DNA of 20,456 nucleotides, from positions 1 through 20,456 of the forward strand of contig CALIXB010000010.1 in assembly GCA_938046775.1 (NCBI GenBank), read 5' to 3'. The DNA comes from an uncultured Candidatus Saccharibacteria bacterium. Lineage in GTDB: Bacteria; Patescibacteriota; Saccharimonadia; Saccharimonadales; Saccharimonadaceae. The notes below the pieces were generated by a model that searched no databases, was not told the DNA's origin, and was given only the letters and a program-made list of their open reading frames with translations. Within the stretch, counting starts at the first letter, position 1. The number at the start of each line of letters is the position of its first letter. Shown here piece by piece: positions 14,199 to 20,456 of this stretch. Position numbers and translations under genes: made by a program.

Positions 14199-14882
14199 AT
14201 GATTCTGTTAGATAGGGTAACGAAGAGTTATGGTAAAAGTAATAAGCCGGCACTGAATCGAGCTAGCATTCATGTTGGCGCTGGCGAGTTTGTGATTATT
14301 GTTGGCACGTCGGGTGCTGGTAAATCAACATTATTAAAGCTTTTGACCAGGGAAGAAAAGCCGAGCTCTGGAAAAATAGTGGTCGGTGGAATTGATTATG
14401 ACAATTTGAAAGACAAGCACATTCCGTTGTTGCGTCGTAAGATTGGCGTGGTGTTTCAGGATTTTAAGCTGCTACCGAATCGGACGGTGTTTGAGAATAT
14501 TGCGTTCGCGCTAGAAATTGCCGGGATGACTAATCGAGAGATTAAATCAACTGTACCGAAGGTGATTGAGCTGGTTGGTCTTAAGGGCAAGGAAAAACAA
14601 TTTCCACATCAGCTTTCTGGTGGAGAGCGTCAGCGCGTGGCAATTGCCAGGGCGGTGGTGCGGCAACCGAAGATTCTAATTGCCGATGAGCCAACTGGAA
14701 ACTTGGACCCAAAGCACAGCTGGGATATCGTGCGCTTGCTGGAAAAAATTAATAAATATGGTACGACGGTTATTTTGACGACTCACAACGTAGAGATTGT
14801 TAACAAATTGAAGCGGCGCGTTATTACAATTGATCATGGTAAAATCACCTCTGATCAGGCGAGGGGGAGTTATAAGCAATAA
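14199..14882 (+). CDS. ftsE: Cell division ATP-binding protein FtsE
   Basis: 227 aa. FtsE is the ATPase of the FtsEX complex, which does not transport a substrate but sends a mechanical signal across the membrane to activate peptidoglycan hydrolases at the division site. All ABC motifs are present: Walker A GTSGAGKST at 36-44, Q-loop in VVFQDFKLLPNRTVFENIA, signature LSGGERQRVAIARA, Walker B ILIADEPTGNLD and switch His in LTTHNVEI. The DFKLLPNRTVFENIAFAL segment after the Q-loop is typical of FtsE and separates it from other MacB-class ATPases. Its stop overlaps the first base of the ftsX ATG (TAATG, 14880-14884), so the two subunits are co-translated. Confidence 0.95.
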   Translation: MILLDRVTKSYGKSNKPALNRASIHVGAGEFVIIVGTSGAGKSTLLKLLTREEKPSSGKIVVGGIDYDNLKDKHIPLLRRKIGVVFQDFKLLPNRTVFENIAFALEIAGMTNREIKSTVPKVIELVGLKGKEKQFPHQLSGGERQRVAIARAVVRQPKILIADEPTGNLDPKHSWDIVRLLEKINKYGTTVILTTHNVEIVNKLKRRVITIDHGKITSDQARGSYKQ

Positions 14883-15865
14883 TGAAATCATCTAAATCTA
14901 GTAAAAGTAAGGATAATATTCGTATACGTCAACGCCGACGGGGCTGGTTGACTTTTGTGCGGATGTGTCGGTATGGTATTAATAACTTTAGTCGTAATGC
15001 CTGGCTAACTATTGCCGCCACTGCGGTGATGAGTGTGACGCTAATAATTGTATTTATGACATTGTCGGCACGACAGATTCTGGTTGATACCGTCTCAAAT
15101 GTCTCTAAACGTGCTGATATGTCAATTTATTTGAAGGGTGATACTCCTGAAAAGACCATAAATACTATCAAATCTCGTATTGAAAAACTAGATAACGTAG
15201 ACAGCGTAAAGTATATTTCTGCAGCAGAGGCTAGAGAAAAGCAGGCTGAGCAAAATAAGGATGACCCAGATACACTAGAGGCAATTCGCGAATCTAGCAA
15301 CGAAATGTCGGCGACGCTTCGTGTTTCCGTTAAGGAATTGAATAATCAACAGTCATTAAATAATTTTGTTAAAACCGACGATTTGTATAAAAAATATAAA
15401 GATCCTCGCAGGGAGCCTTCATTCTCAGGTGAGCGTCAGCAGGCAATTAAGACAGTTGGCAATTGGGTGCGTCTGGCTAGCATCGGCGGTTCGATTGCTA
15501 CAGTCGTGTTCGTGGTGATTTCTTCACTGGTGGTCTTCAATACTATCCGTATGGCGATCTTCAACCGCAAAGATGAGATTGAAATGATGAAGTTAATTGG
15601 TGCTGAACGCAGCTTTATTAGGGGTCCGTTTATTGTTGAGGCAATAATGTATGGGTTCATTGCAGCAATTATCGCCACAGTGGCTGGCTATAGTTTACTG
15701 TTTTTTGCTCACGACCCAATGACGAAGTATGGCATTCCAGTTGATAATCTTTTAGAGCATTTAACAGTTTATGGCGGGTTGGTTTTCTTAGGTATGATTT
15801 TGGTCGGTGCGACAATCGGCGTAGCCTCGTCTTGGGTGGCAACACGTAAATATCTTAAACTATAA
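14882..15865 (+). CDS. ftsX: Cell division permease-like protein FtsX
   Basis: 327 aa with the standard FtsX layout: a basic cytosolic start (KSSKSSKSKDNIRIRQRRRG), helix 1 at about 42-64, an extracytoplasmic domain at about 66-195, and three further helices at about 199-222, 250-275 and 296-318. The domain between helix 1 and 2 begins ISVYLK-like (MSIYLKGDTPEKT) and contains VDSVKYISAAEAREK, a conserved FtsX stretch. The coupling helix region FNRKDEIEMMKLIGAERSFIRGPFIVE after helix 2 contacts FtsE. The extracytoplasmic loop would bind the coiled coil of a hydrolase; the obvious candidate is the CHAP protein encoded next. It overlaps ftsE by one base. Confidence 0.93.
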   Translation: MKSSKSSKSKDNIRIRQRRRGWLTFVRMCRYGINNFSRNAWLTIAATAVMSVTLIIVFMTLSARQILVDTVSNVSKRADMSIYLKGDTPEKTINTIKSRIEKLDNVDSVKYISAAEAREKQAEQNKDDPDTLEAIRESSNEMSATLRVSVKELNNQQSLNNFVKTDDLYKKYKDPRREPSFSGERQQAIKTVGNWVRLASIGGSIATVVFVVISSLVVFNTIRMAIFNRKDEIEMMKLIGAERSFIRGPFIVEAIMYGFIAAIIATVAGYSLLFFAHDPMTKYGIPVDNLLEHLTVYGGLVFLGMILVGATIGVASSWVATRKYLKL

Positions 15866-15872
15866 AATATCC

Positions 15873-15902
15873 TTGACAATCGGATTGCGCTTATGCTAAT
15901 AT
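15873..15902 (+). promoter_or_regulatory. Promoter of the CHAP hydrolase gene (consensus -35 and extended -10)
   Basis: A full TTGACA (15873-15878), an 18-nt spacer and the extended -10 TGcTAATAT (15894-15902) form the best promoter in the window. It ends 6 nt before ATG 15909 and no Shine-Dalgarno exists, so the transcript should be leaderless. It starts only 7 nt after the ftsX stop and lets the hydrolase be expressed separately from ftsEX. Confidence 0.75.
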
Positions 15903-15908
15903 AGATGC

Positions 15909-17048
15909 ATGAAACTACGGTCCACCACACCAGTTTCGGTATCATTAGTCAGCAGAGCGTCTCTGGTGGCGATGTCTGTATTGCTCGCTGGGTCGGGCGT
16001 TTTTGGCTTGGCGTCGCACGTATTGGCGCGTGATTATAATGCCGAAATTCAAGCAAAGCAAAAGGAAGCAGAAAGTTATAACTCCGAGGCTTCACGCCTG
16101 GGTCAGATGGCTGACAGTCTGCAGTCAGAATTAGACAAGATTAATGGTCAGATTGCGGCTATTCAGGCGCAAATTGCTAATAGCCAGACAAAGATTAATA
16201 ATCTAAATGACCAGATAAAAAAGAACGAAGCGTCTATTAAACAAAATCGGAAGGCTATGGGTCGGATTTTAGCAGACCTATATGTTGACGATCAGATTTC
16301 TCCGTTGGAGATGTTAGCCAGCTCAAAGAATATTAGTGATTATATTGATAAACAAGAGCAGCGAAGTTCATTAAAATCTTCTCTTAACGATAAAATTAAA
16401 GAGATTAAATCTTTGCAGAAAAAGCTGGAAGAAAATAAGAAATCTGTCGAGAATACGTTACGCGATCAAGAATTGCAACGCAACGCTATGGCTTCTAAGC
16501 AATCCGAGAAAGCAAAGCTTATTGCTGATACAAAGAATGACCAAAATAACTATGCGGCGCTGGCTCAGAAGCGCAATTCCGAGGTAGCGAAGTTGCGTGA
16601 AGAGCAGGCGGCGGTCAACCTAAAGGCTCTTGGTAGAAGTGGTGCATCAATCCCGGGCGGCATTCCAGGCGGTGGCGGTTATCCAGGTGCTTGGGCGAGC
16701 GCCCCATTGGATGCATACGTTGACCCGTGGGGTCTGTACACCCGTGAGTGTGTGAGTTATGTGGCTTGGAAGATTCACAGCACTGGTCGGTATGTGCCTC
16801 ACTTTGGTGGTGCAGGTGATGCTAAACAGTGGCCATCAACAGCAGCCCGTCATGGTATCTCCAACGGCTCGACGCCAAAAGTAGGTTCGGCAGCTGTGTT
16901 AATGGAGGGGAAATACGGTCATATCATGTACGTCGAATCTGTCAATGGTGATGGTACAATTACTGTTAGCGACTATAATTTGAAGTGGGACGGATTGTAT
17001 CGATATTACACGCGTTCGGCTTCGGGATTGACTTACGTTTACTTCTAA
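15909..17048 (+). CDS. Secreted coiled-coil CHAP-domain peptidoglycan hydrolase (PcsB-like)
   Basis: 379 aa. Signal peptide: basic start, hydrophobic core LVAMSVLLAGSGVFGLASHV, likely cleavage after ALA-type site at about residue 40. Residues 43-240 are an almost unbroken coiled coil (Gln/Lys/Glu/Asn heptads) with a short hinge around ILADLYVDDQISPLEMLASSKNISDY (120-145), the layout of PcsB/RipC/EnvC-type FtsEX partners. A Gly/Pro linker (244-262) leads to a CHAP amidase/endopeptidase domain at about 265-379, with catalytic Cys281 (TRECVSYVAWK), His338 (YGHIMYV) and probable third residue Glu343. It cuts peptidoglycan cross-links or stems during division and is expected to be held inactive until FtsEX moves the coiled coil. 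It lies directly downstream of ftsX, which supports this pairing strongly. Confidence 0.92.
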   Translation: MKLRSTTPVSVSLVSRASLVAMSVLLAGSGVFGLASHVLARDYNAEIQAKQKEAESYNSEASRLGQMADSLQSELDKINGQIAAIQAQIANSQTKINNLNDQIKKNEASIKQNRKAMGRILADLYVDDQISPLEMLASSKNISDYIDKQEQRSSLKSSLNDKIKEIKSLQKKLEENKKSVENTLRDQELQRNAMASKQSEKAKLIADTKNDQNNYAALAQKRNSEVAKLREEQAAVNLKALGRSGASIPGGIPGGGGYPGAWASAPLDAYVDPWGLYTRECVSYVAWKIHSTGRYVPHFGGAGDAKQWPSTAARHGISNGSTPKVGSAAVLMEGKYGHIMYVESVNGDGTITVSDYNLKWDGLYRYYTRSASGLTYVYF

Positions 17049-17064
17049 ACATCTTATGTATTTT

Positions 17065-17095
17065 ACAAAACGCTCGTGCTAGGCGGGCGTTTTGT
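17065..17095 (+). terminator. Hairpin terminator after the CHAP gene
   Basis: A perfect 9-bp stem, ACAAAACGC (17065-17073) with GCGTTTTGT (17087-17095), extended inward by three pairs (one G-U). The T-run lies inside the descending arm and no long U tract follows, so termination may be partial. The next promoter's -10 begins 3 nt after the hairpin. Confidence 0.6.
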
Positions 17096-17097
17096 AG

Positions 17098-17103
17098 TAT
17101 AAT
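17098..17103 (+). promoter_or_regulatory. S41 protease promoter, -10 TATAAT
   Basis: TATAAT ends 9 nt before ATG 17113; no Shine-Dalgarno is visible in AAAAAGTAT. Its -35 region would lie inside the preceding hairpin and is not a good match. Confidence 0.5.
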
Positions 17104-17112
17104 AAAAAGTAT

Positions 17113-18288
17113 ATGGTTACGGGAGAAAATAAACAGCGCCTGGGTTGGTTTTTAACGCTCATGATTGTAGCGACTATCAGTTTTGTTGCTGGGACGCGCT
17201 TTGATCAATTTTCTGCTTCAGTAGCGCCATTGTTTGGTATTAGAACGTCGAGAGAAAAGATTGACCTATCAAGTGTTCAGGAGACGTATCGGCAGCTACT
17301 CGCAAATTATGATGGTAAACTAGACACCGAGAAGCTTATCCATGGCGCCAGTCGAGGACTAGTGGCGGCAGCTGGAGACCAACATACTGCATATATGGAT
17401 CCAGATGAGACAAAGGAATTTCAAAAATCGCTCAGCGGTGCTATCGGTGGTGGTATCGGTGCGGAAATTGGTTCAAGGAACGGTAAGCCGACTATCATAA
17501 GACCTCTTGAGGGTAGCCCAGCTCAAAAGTATGGTATTAAGGCGGGTGAGGTTATTGTTAAAGTTAATGATGAAAACGTTTCTGACTGGGATGTTGATAA
17601 GGTTGTTAGTAAAATTCGTGGTGAAGTCGGTACCTCTGTAAAGCTAACTTTGTTAAGTAATGGCCAGACTCGTGAAGTGTCAGTTGTACGCCAAAACATA
17701 ACTTCGCCTGCTGTCGAATCAAAAATTGATGGGGAAATTGGCATATTGAAGGTGAGTCGGTTTGGTGATGATACGGCAAGCTTGGCTCGAAAATATGCTT
17801 CTGAATTTGTTGAAAAAGGCGTTAAGAAGGTTGTTCTAGACCTGCGTAATAATCCGGGTGGTACAGTTAGTGCGGCACAAGGACTGTTGGGTCTTTGGCT
17901 AGATAAGCAAGTGGCGATGACTGAGCGGCGCGGTTCTGAAATTGTTAAGACTATTAATACAACTGGCTCGCCAATTCTGGGTAATGTGAAGACTGTGGTG
18001 CTGATTAATGGCGGAAGCGCTAGCGCTAGTGAGATTGTCGCTGGGGCGCTCCGTGATTATGATAAAGCAAAGTTGGTTGGACAAAAGAGCTACGGCAAGG
18101 GTAGTGTTCAAATTGTAATAGGGCTGCCTGGCGGAGCACAGATGAAAGTTACAGAAGCTCGTTGGTATACGCCAAAGGGTAGTAACATAGATAAGACAGG
18201 TATAGAGCCTGATGTGAAGGTTGATTTATCGGCGGATGACATTAATAATAATCGTGATCCACAGATGGATAAGGCAAAATCGCTATAG
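17113..18288 (+). CDS. S41-family carboxyl-terminal processing protease (CtpA-like)
   Basis: 391 aa. One N-terminal membrane anchor at about 10-28, so the enzyme works outside the cytoplasmic membrane. A helical region (52-100) with RGLVAAAGDQHTAYMDPDET is the usual C-terminal-processing protease beginning. The PDZ domain covers about 108-196 (SGAIGGGIGAEIG, SPAQKYGIKAGEVIVKVND). The catalytic core follows, with the oxyanion/strand motif VLDLRNNPGG (241-250), nucleophile Ser304 in GGSASASEIVAGAL, and general base Lys329 in SYGKGSVQ, 25 residues later as in E. coli Prc. Such proteases trim or degrade envelope proteins, and in several bacteria control peptidoglycan hydrolases. Position directly after the CHAP hydrolase makes a regulatory or processing role on it reasonable but unproven. 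Confidence 0.93.
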   Translation: MVTGENKQRLGWFLTLMIVATISFVAGTRFDQFSASVAPLFGIRTSREKIDLSSVQETYRQLLANYDGKLDTEKLIHGASRGLVAAAGDQHTAYMDPDETKEFQKSLSGAIGGGIGAEIGSRNGKPTIIRPLEGSPAQKYGIKAGEVIVKVNDENVSDWDVDKVVSKIRGEVGTSVKLTLLSNGQTREVSVVRQNITSPAVESKIDGEIGILKVSRFGDDTASLARKYASEFVEKGVKKVVLDLRNNPGGTVSAAQGLLGLWLDKQVAMTERRGSEIVKTINTTGSPILGNVKTVVLINGGSASASEIVAGALRDYDKAKLVGQKSYGKGSVQIVIGLPGGAQMKVTEARWYTPKGSNIDKTGIEPDVKVDLSADDINNNRDPQMDKAKSL

Positions 18289-18329
18289 AGCTTGTGTTTT
18301 TATGAGATACGACATAAAATGGAGGTAGG

Positions 18330-18713
18330 ATGAACGAGCAGAAAAAGAAGATTTTACTAGTTGAGGATGACATTGCACTATCTGCGGTGTATAGGTCTCG
18401 GCTAGAAATTGAAGGTTTTGATGTTAGGGAGGCAAATAACGGCGAGGATGCACTGTCTGCAACTGTAGAATATCGCCCGGACTTAATTTTATTGGATGTG
18501 ATGATGCCGAAAATCAGTGGATTTGATGTTCTGGATATTCTACGTAATACTCCAGAAACCGCTAACGTAAGGATAATTATGCTAACGGCACTTAGTCAGC
18601 CGAAGGATAAGGAGCGGGCCGAGAGTTTGGGGGTTGATGATTATTTGGTGAAATCTCAGGTTGTTATTGGTGACGTGGTAGCGCGCGTAAAGCACCATTT
18701 AGGTGTTAAATAG
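18330..18713 (+). CDS. Single-domain response regulator (CheY/Spo0F-like receiver)
   Basis: 127 aa, consisting only of a receiver domain. The acidic pocket is ED13D14 (after KKILLVEDD), phospho-acceptor Asp56 (LILLDVMMPKISGFD), switch Thr86 (IIMLTAL) and conserved Lys108 (DYLVKSQ), so it should be phosphorylated normally. There is no DNA-binding or enzymatic output domain, so it must act by protein-protein contact or as a phosphorelay intermediate. No histidine kinase is encoded in this window. ATG 18330 is preceded by GGAGG (18321-18325). It lies 41 nt after the S41 protease with no clear promoter or terminator between, so it is probably on the same transcript, and ends at a good terminator. 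Link to division control is inferred from position only. Confidence 0.93.
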   Translation: MNEQKKKILLVEDDIALSAVYRSRLEIEGFDVREANNGEDALSATVEYRPDLILLDVMMPKISGFDVLDILRNTPETANVRIIMLTALSQPKDKERAESLGVDDYLVKSQVVIGDVVARVKHHLGVK

Positions 18714-18732
18714 AAATTATTTCAGTAAAAGC

Positions 18733-18771
18733 AAGTCAACCTCTGTTGGGGGGGTTGACTTTTTGTTAGTT
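18733..18771 (+). terminator. Intrinsic terminator of the protease/response-regulator unit
   Basis: Stem AAGTCAACC (18733-18741) with GGTTGACTT (18753-18761), 9 perfect pairs plus two inner pairs, followed by a T-rich run to about 18775. Confidence 0.85.
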
Positions 18772-18783
18772 TTTTGATATAAA
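18755..18783 (+). promoter_or_regulatory. Promoter of the 18794-20083 gene, -35 inside the terminator stem
   Basis: TTGACT (18755-18760), a 17-nt spacer and the extended -10 TGaTATAAA (18775-18783). The -35 is the descending arm of the preceding terminator. The ATG at 18794 comes 10 nt after this -10 (8 nt if TAAAAT at 18780-18785 is used), with no Shine-Dalgarno, so the transcript should have almost no leader. Confidence 0.62.
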
Positions 18784-18793
18784 ATAAACATAT

Positions 18794-20083
18794 ATGGAAA
18801 ACTTAGAACCAACACAAAACCATGAACAAGAACAACCAACGCCGGAATATGATGTAGTTAAAAATTTTCCTACTGACGCTACTAATCTAGATAATGCAAG
18901 GTATCCACTAACTATTATTCGCAGTGGTCAAGACGGAGAGGACGTTAAGTATGACGGAGGCTGGAATCCTATTGGTATGTCGGTTGTGTGCTACACTGGT
19001 TCTGAGAATATTGGTCCGATTAAGCTGCTTGTGGAAGTATATAAACTGGTTGGAGCTGATATTAAAACTGAGTTTGTGCCGTTGGAGGACATTCAGGGTC
19101 TAAATGAAGATTATATTAAGTATCTTTATGGAAAAACTCCTAAGGAAATGATTGAAGAAGGAAAAAGGGCTGCTAGAGATATATGGAATCATAAGCACCC
19201 AGTTGACAATGAGCCTGAGTATTTGGCTCCAGAAGTGCGTCCGGAAAGTTCCAGTGATGGCTCAGCTGTAAAGGAATTTTCTGGTCGTGAGAGACCTTCA
19301 GCGAAGGAAGTTAGTTCTATGATGGGAAGCGTGGCCGGTAAGGTCGTTGAAGATATTTGGCGACAAAAGCACCCAGTTGACAATGAGCCTGAATCTTCGG
19401 CTACAGATATGCACCTAGAAAACTCCAGCGAAAATCCAGAGCTGGAACGTTTTGATAAGAGGGTGCGGGAATTGATGAGGCCTTTGGAGACTGATGTGGA
19501 TGGGGTGCCTTTTAGGGAAGATTGCACGTGTGTGAAGTCGAACTTTGAGTACTTGTTTGACCCAAATTATGTGCCATCAAATAATGTAGAAGATGCTGCC
19601 GTTAGGAATCCAAAGGGACTTCCTGTGTCTGAAGGTAGCTTTAATGCCGCAAAGGGGGTTATTGATAATTTAGTTACAAATTCATCATTAATGCAAATAA
19701 TTGATCCCGAAAGAGCGCTTGACCCTAGGGTAATTATGAATAATATTAGGTCTAGTCATCTTACGCGATGTCGTTTGTTTGAGTATCTAGCCTCTGGGCT
19801 TGATAGGCTGGCAATTGTCAATCCAGGAGACTTAGCTGATAGGGTCCTTCGTAATTCAGGTGATAATCTAAAATCTCCTAATTATCTTGGGGGTGGTTAT
19901 TATGGGGGTAAAATGCTCAGTCGCGAATATGTCGTAGTGTTGGCGATTGCTATGATGGACGGCTCTTTTGATGTGGGTAGGCAAGATGAAATGGTTACCC
20001 ATTATAGGAATGGTGAAGGAAGGAGTGGTATGCACAGAGATTCTGCAAGGACGCTTCTTGAATATGTAAGAAATAGCTATTAG
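18794..20083 (+). CDS. Unrecognised 429-aa protein with an internal repeat
   Basis: I do not recognise this protein. No signal peptide or membrane helix is visible. Three regions can be seen. Residues about 20-115 are beta-rich with YPLTIIRSGQDGEDVKYDGGW and FVPLEDIQGLN. Residues about 120-215 hold two copies of a motif, DIW-x2-KHPVDNEPE, spaced by exactly 58 codons and embedded in Ser/Glu-rich, probably disordered sequence. Residues about 215-429 look like a folded, mostly helical C-terminal domain with a conserved-looking end (GGGYYGGKMLSREYVVVLAIAMMDGSFDVGRQDE). Two cysteines fall in DCTCVKS near 243-245. Nineteen of 29 arginines use AGG or AGA. It has its own promoter and is bounded by terminators on both sides, so it is a monocistronic unit. 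That it is expressed is likely; the function is unknown. Confidence 0.75.
   Translation: MENLEPTQNHEQEQPTPEYDVVKNFPTDATNLDNARYPLTIIRSGQDGEDVKYDGGWNPIGMSVVCYTGSENIGPIKLLVEVYKLVGADIKTEFVPLEDIQGLNEDYIKYLYGKTPKEMIEEGKRAARDIWNHKHPVDNEPEYLAPEVRPESSSDGSAVKEFSGRERPSAKEVSSMMGSVAGKVVEDIWRQKHPVDNEPESSATDMHLENSSENPELERFDKRVRELMRPLETDVDGVPFREDCTCVKSNFEYLFDPNYVPSNNVEDAAVRNPKGLPVSEGSFNAAKGVIDNLVTNSSLMQIIDPERALDPRVIMNNIRSSHLTRCRLFEYLASGLDRLAIVNPGDLADRVLRNSGDNLKSPNYLGGGYYGGKMLSREYVVVLAIAMMDGSFDVGRQDEMVTHYRNGEGRSGMHRDSARTLLEYVRNSY
19193..19392 (+). repeat. Pair of perfect 26-bp direct repeats, 174 bp apart, inside the unrecognised gene
   Basis: The 26 bases at 19193-19218 recur exactly at 19367-19392 and encode KHPVDNEP in the same frame. 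The offset of 174 bp is 58 codons, so the reading frame is preserved. The similarity extends weakly on both sides at protein level (DIW upstream, Ser/Asn-rich downstream), which points to an old partial duplication rather than a recent one. Confidence 0.85.
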
Positions 20084-20098
20084 CGTGAAAAATGTCAA

Positions 20099-20130
20099 TA
20101 AAATAACTCCGTAAAAACGGAGTTATTTTA
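20099..20130. terminator. Bidirectional terminator between the convergent 18794-20083 gene and rpmA
   Basis: A 14-bp perfect stem (20099-20112 with 20117-20130) around ATAACTCCGT with an AAAA loop. The A-run on one side and T-run on the other allow it to work in both directions, which fits the convergent gene order. Confidence 0.9.
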
Positions 20131-20147
20131 AGCAAAATTTTTACTGA

Positions 20148-20420
20148 CTAGAGAACAACAACTTGTGTTCGGCGCTCTGTTTTACCAGTAAATTTGGTTT
20201 TCTTAACCTGCTTAAAGCCAACCACACCGTCTTTTGCAGCATGAATGGTAAAATTGCGGCTAATGTATGTGCCGTCACCAGCAATCTTTGTAGCGCCAGT
20301 TTGGCGGACCAAGACCTGTCCAGCAGTAACTTTTTGGCCACCAAATCGCTTCACGCCAAGACGTTGACCAGCATTGTTGTGGATGTTCTTACTAGAGCCG
20401 CCAGCTTTAACCTTTGACAT
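20148..20420 (-). CDS. rpmA: 50S ribosomal protein L27
   Basis: 90 aa on the minus strand. L27 sits near the peptidyl transferase centre, where its N-terminal tail contacts the tRNA acceptor ends. KAGGSSKN (5-12), RLGVKRFGGQKVTAGQVLVRQ and TGATKIAGDGTYISRNFTIHAAKDGVVGF are the conserved core. The protein begins MSKVKAGG, so there is no N-terminal extension that would need the cleavage known from Firmicutes. ATG 20420-20418 is preceded on the minus strand by AAGGAG (20432-20427) with 6 nt spacing. rplU is commonly upstream of rpmA and would lie beyond the right edge, but it is not visible here. The gene ends at the bidirectional terminator. Confidence 0.96.
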   Translation of the reverse strand: MSKVKAGGSSKNIHNNAGQRLGVKRFGGQKVTAGQVLVRQTGATKIAGDGTYISRNFTIHAAKDGVVGFKQVKKTKFTGKTERRTQVVVL

Positions 20421-20456
20421 TCTTTACTCCTTATAGTTTTCTAAAAACAATCTGTT

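Noticed and set aside
19193..19392. Two 26-bp repeats as a CRISPR remnant
   Set aside because: Only two copies, 174 bp apart, in frame inside a coding gene and coding the same peptide; no array structure or cas gene.
1..20456. Alternative genetic code with TGA as glycine
   Set aside because: The M16 gene ends in TGA, no core gene has an in-frame TGA, and RF2 is intact.

Overview
This 20.5-kb window looks like a chromosomal stretch from a small-genome bacterium of the Patescibacteria/CPR, most probably Candidatus Saccharibacteria (TM7). That assignment is inference: it rests on the protein character (a SecA with an acidic insertion and a lysine-rich tail, short HPF, a reduced one-domain response regulator, several unrecognised small proteins), the tight gene packing and the promoter style. 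TGA is a stop: one gene ends in TGA and an intact RF2 gene is present, so the TGA=Gly code of Gracilibacteria/SR1 does not apply. All genes are on the + strand except hpt and rpmA. I see no rRNA or tRNA gene, CRISPR array, insertion sequence or prophage.

Layout. 3-161: end of a CNNM/CorC-type CBS protein. 240-857: unrecognised acidic protein. 958-4594: a four-gene operon (MacB-type ABC permease, its ATPase, a PadR regulator, a PspC-domain membrane protein) behind a promoter with a perfect 14-bp palindrome. 4663-5502: uppP (lipid-carrier recycling). 5528-6769: serS. 6800-7171: hpf, ended by a clear terminator. 7297-11220: secA plus an M16 zinc protease. 11258-12502: murD, which overlaps at its stop codon with the convergent hpt (12499-13038, minus strand). 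hpt is divergent from prfB (13090-14178). 14199-18713: ftsE, ftsX, a secreted coiled-coil/CHAP peptidoglycan hydrolase, an S41 carboxyl-terminal protease and a single-domain response regulator. 18794-20083: an unrecognised protein with an internal repeat. 20148-20420: rpmA on the minus strand, separated from it by a bidirectional terminator.

How the genes fit together. Many concern the envelope: UppP and MurD feed peptidoglycan synthesis; FtsEX with the CHAP protein form a division-coupled wall-splitting module; SecA exports the hydrolase and protease; the ABC-PadR-PspC operon resembles an envelope-stress or drug-response unit. The rest serve translation (SerS, RF2, HPF, L27) and purine salvage (Hpt).

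The most striking property is in the promoters. At least eight genes have a -10 hexamer, often the extended TGnTAnnnT form, ending only 6 to 10 nt before the start codon with no usable Shine-Dalgarno. That predicts leaderless mRNAs as a common mode here, alongside a second set of genes with ordinary Shine-Dalgarno sites.
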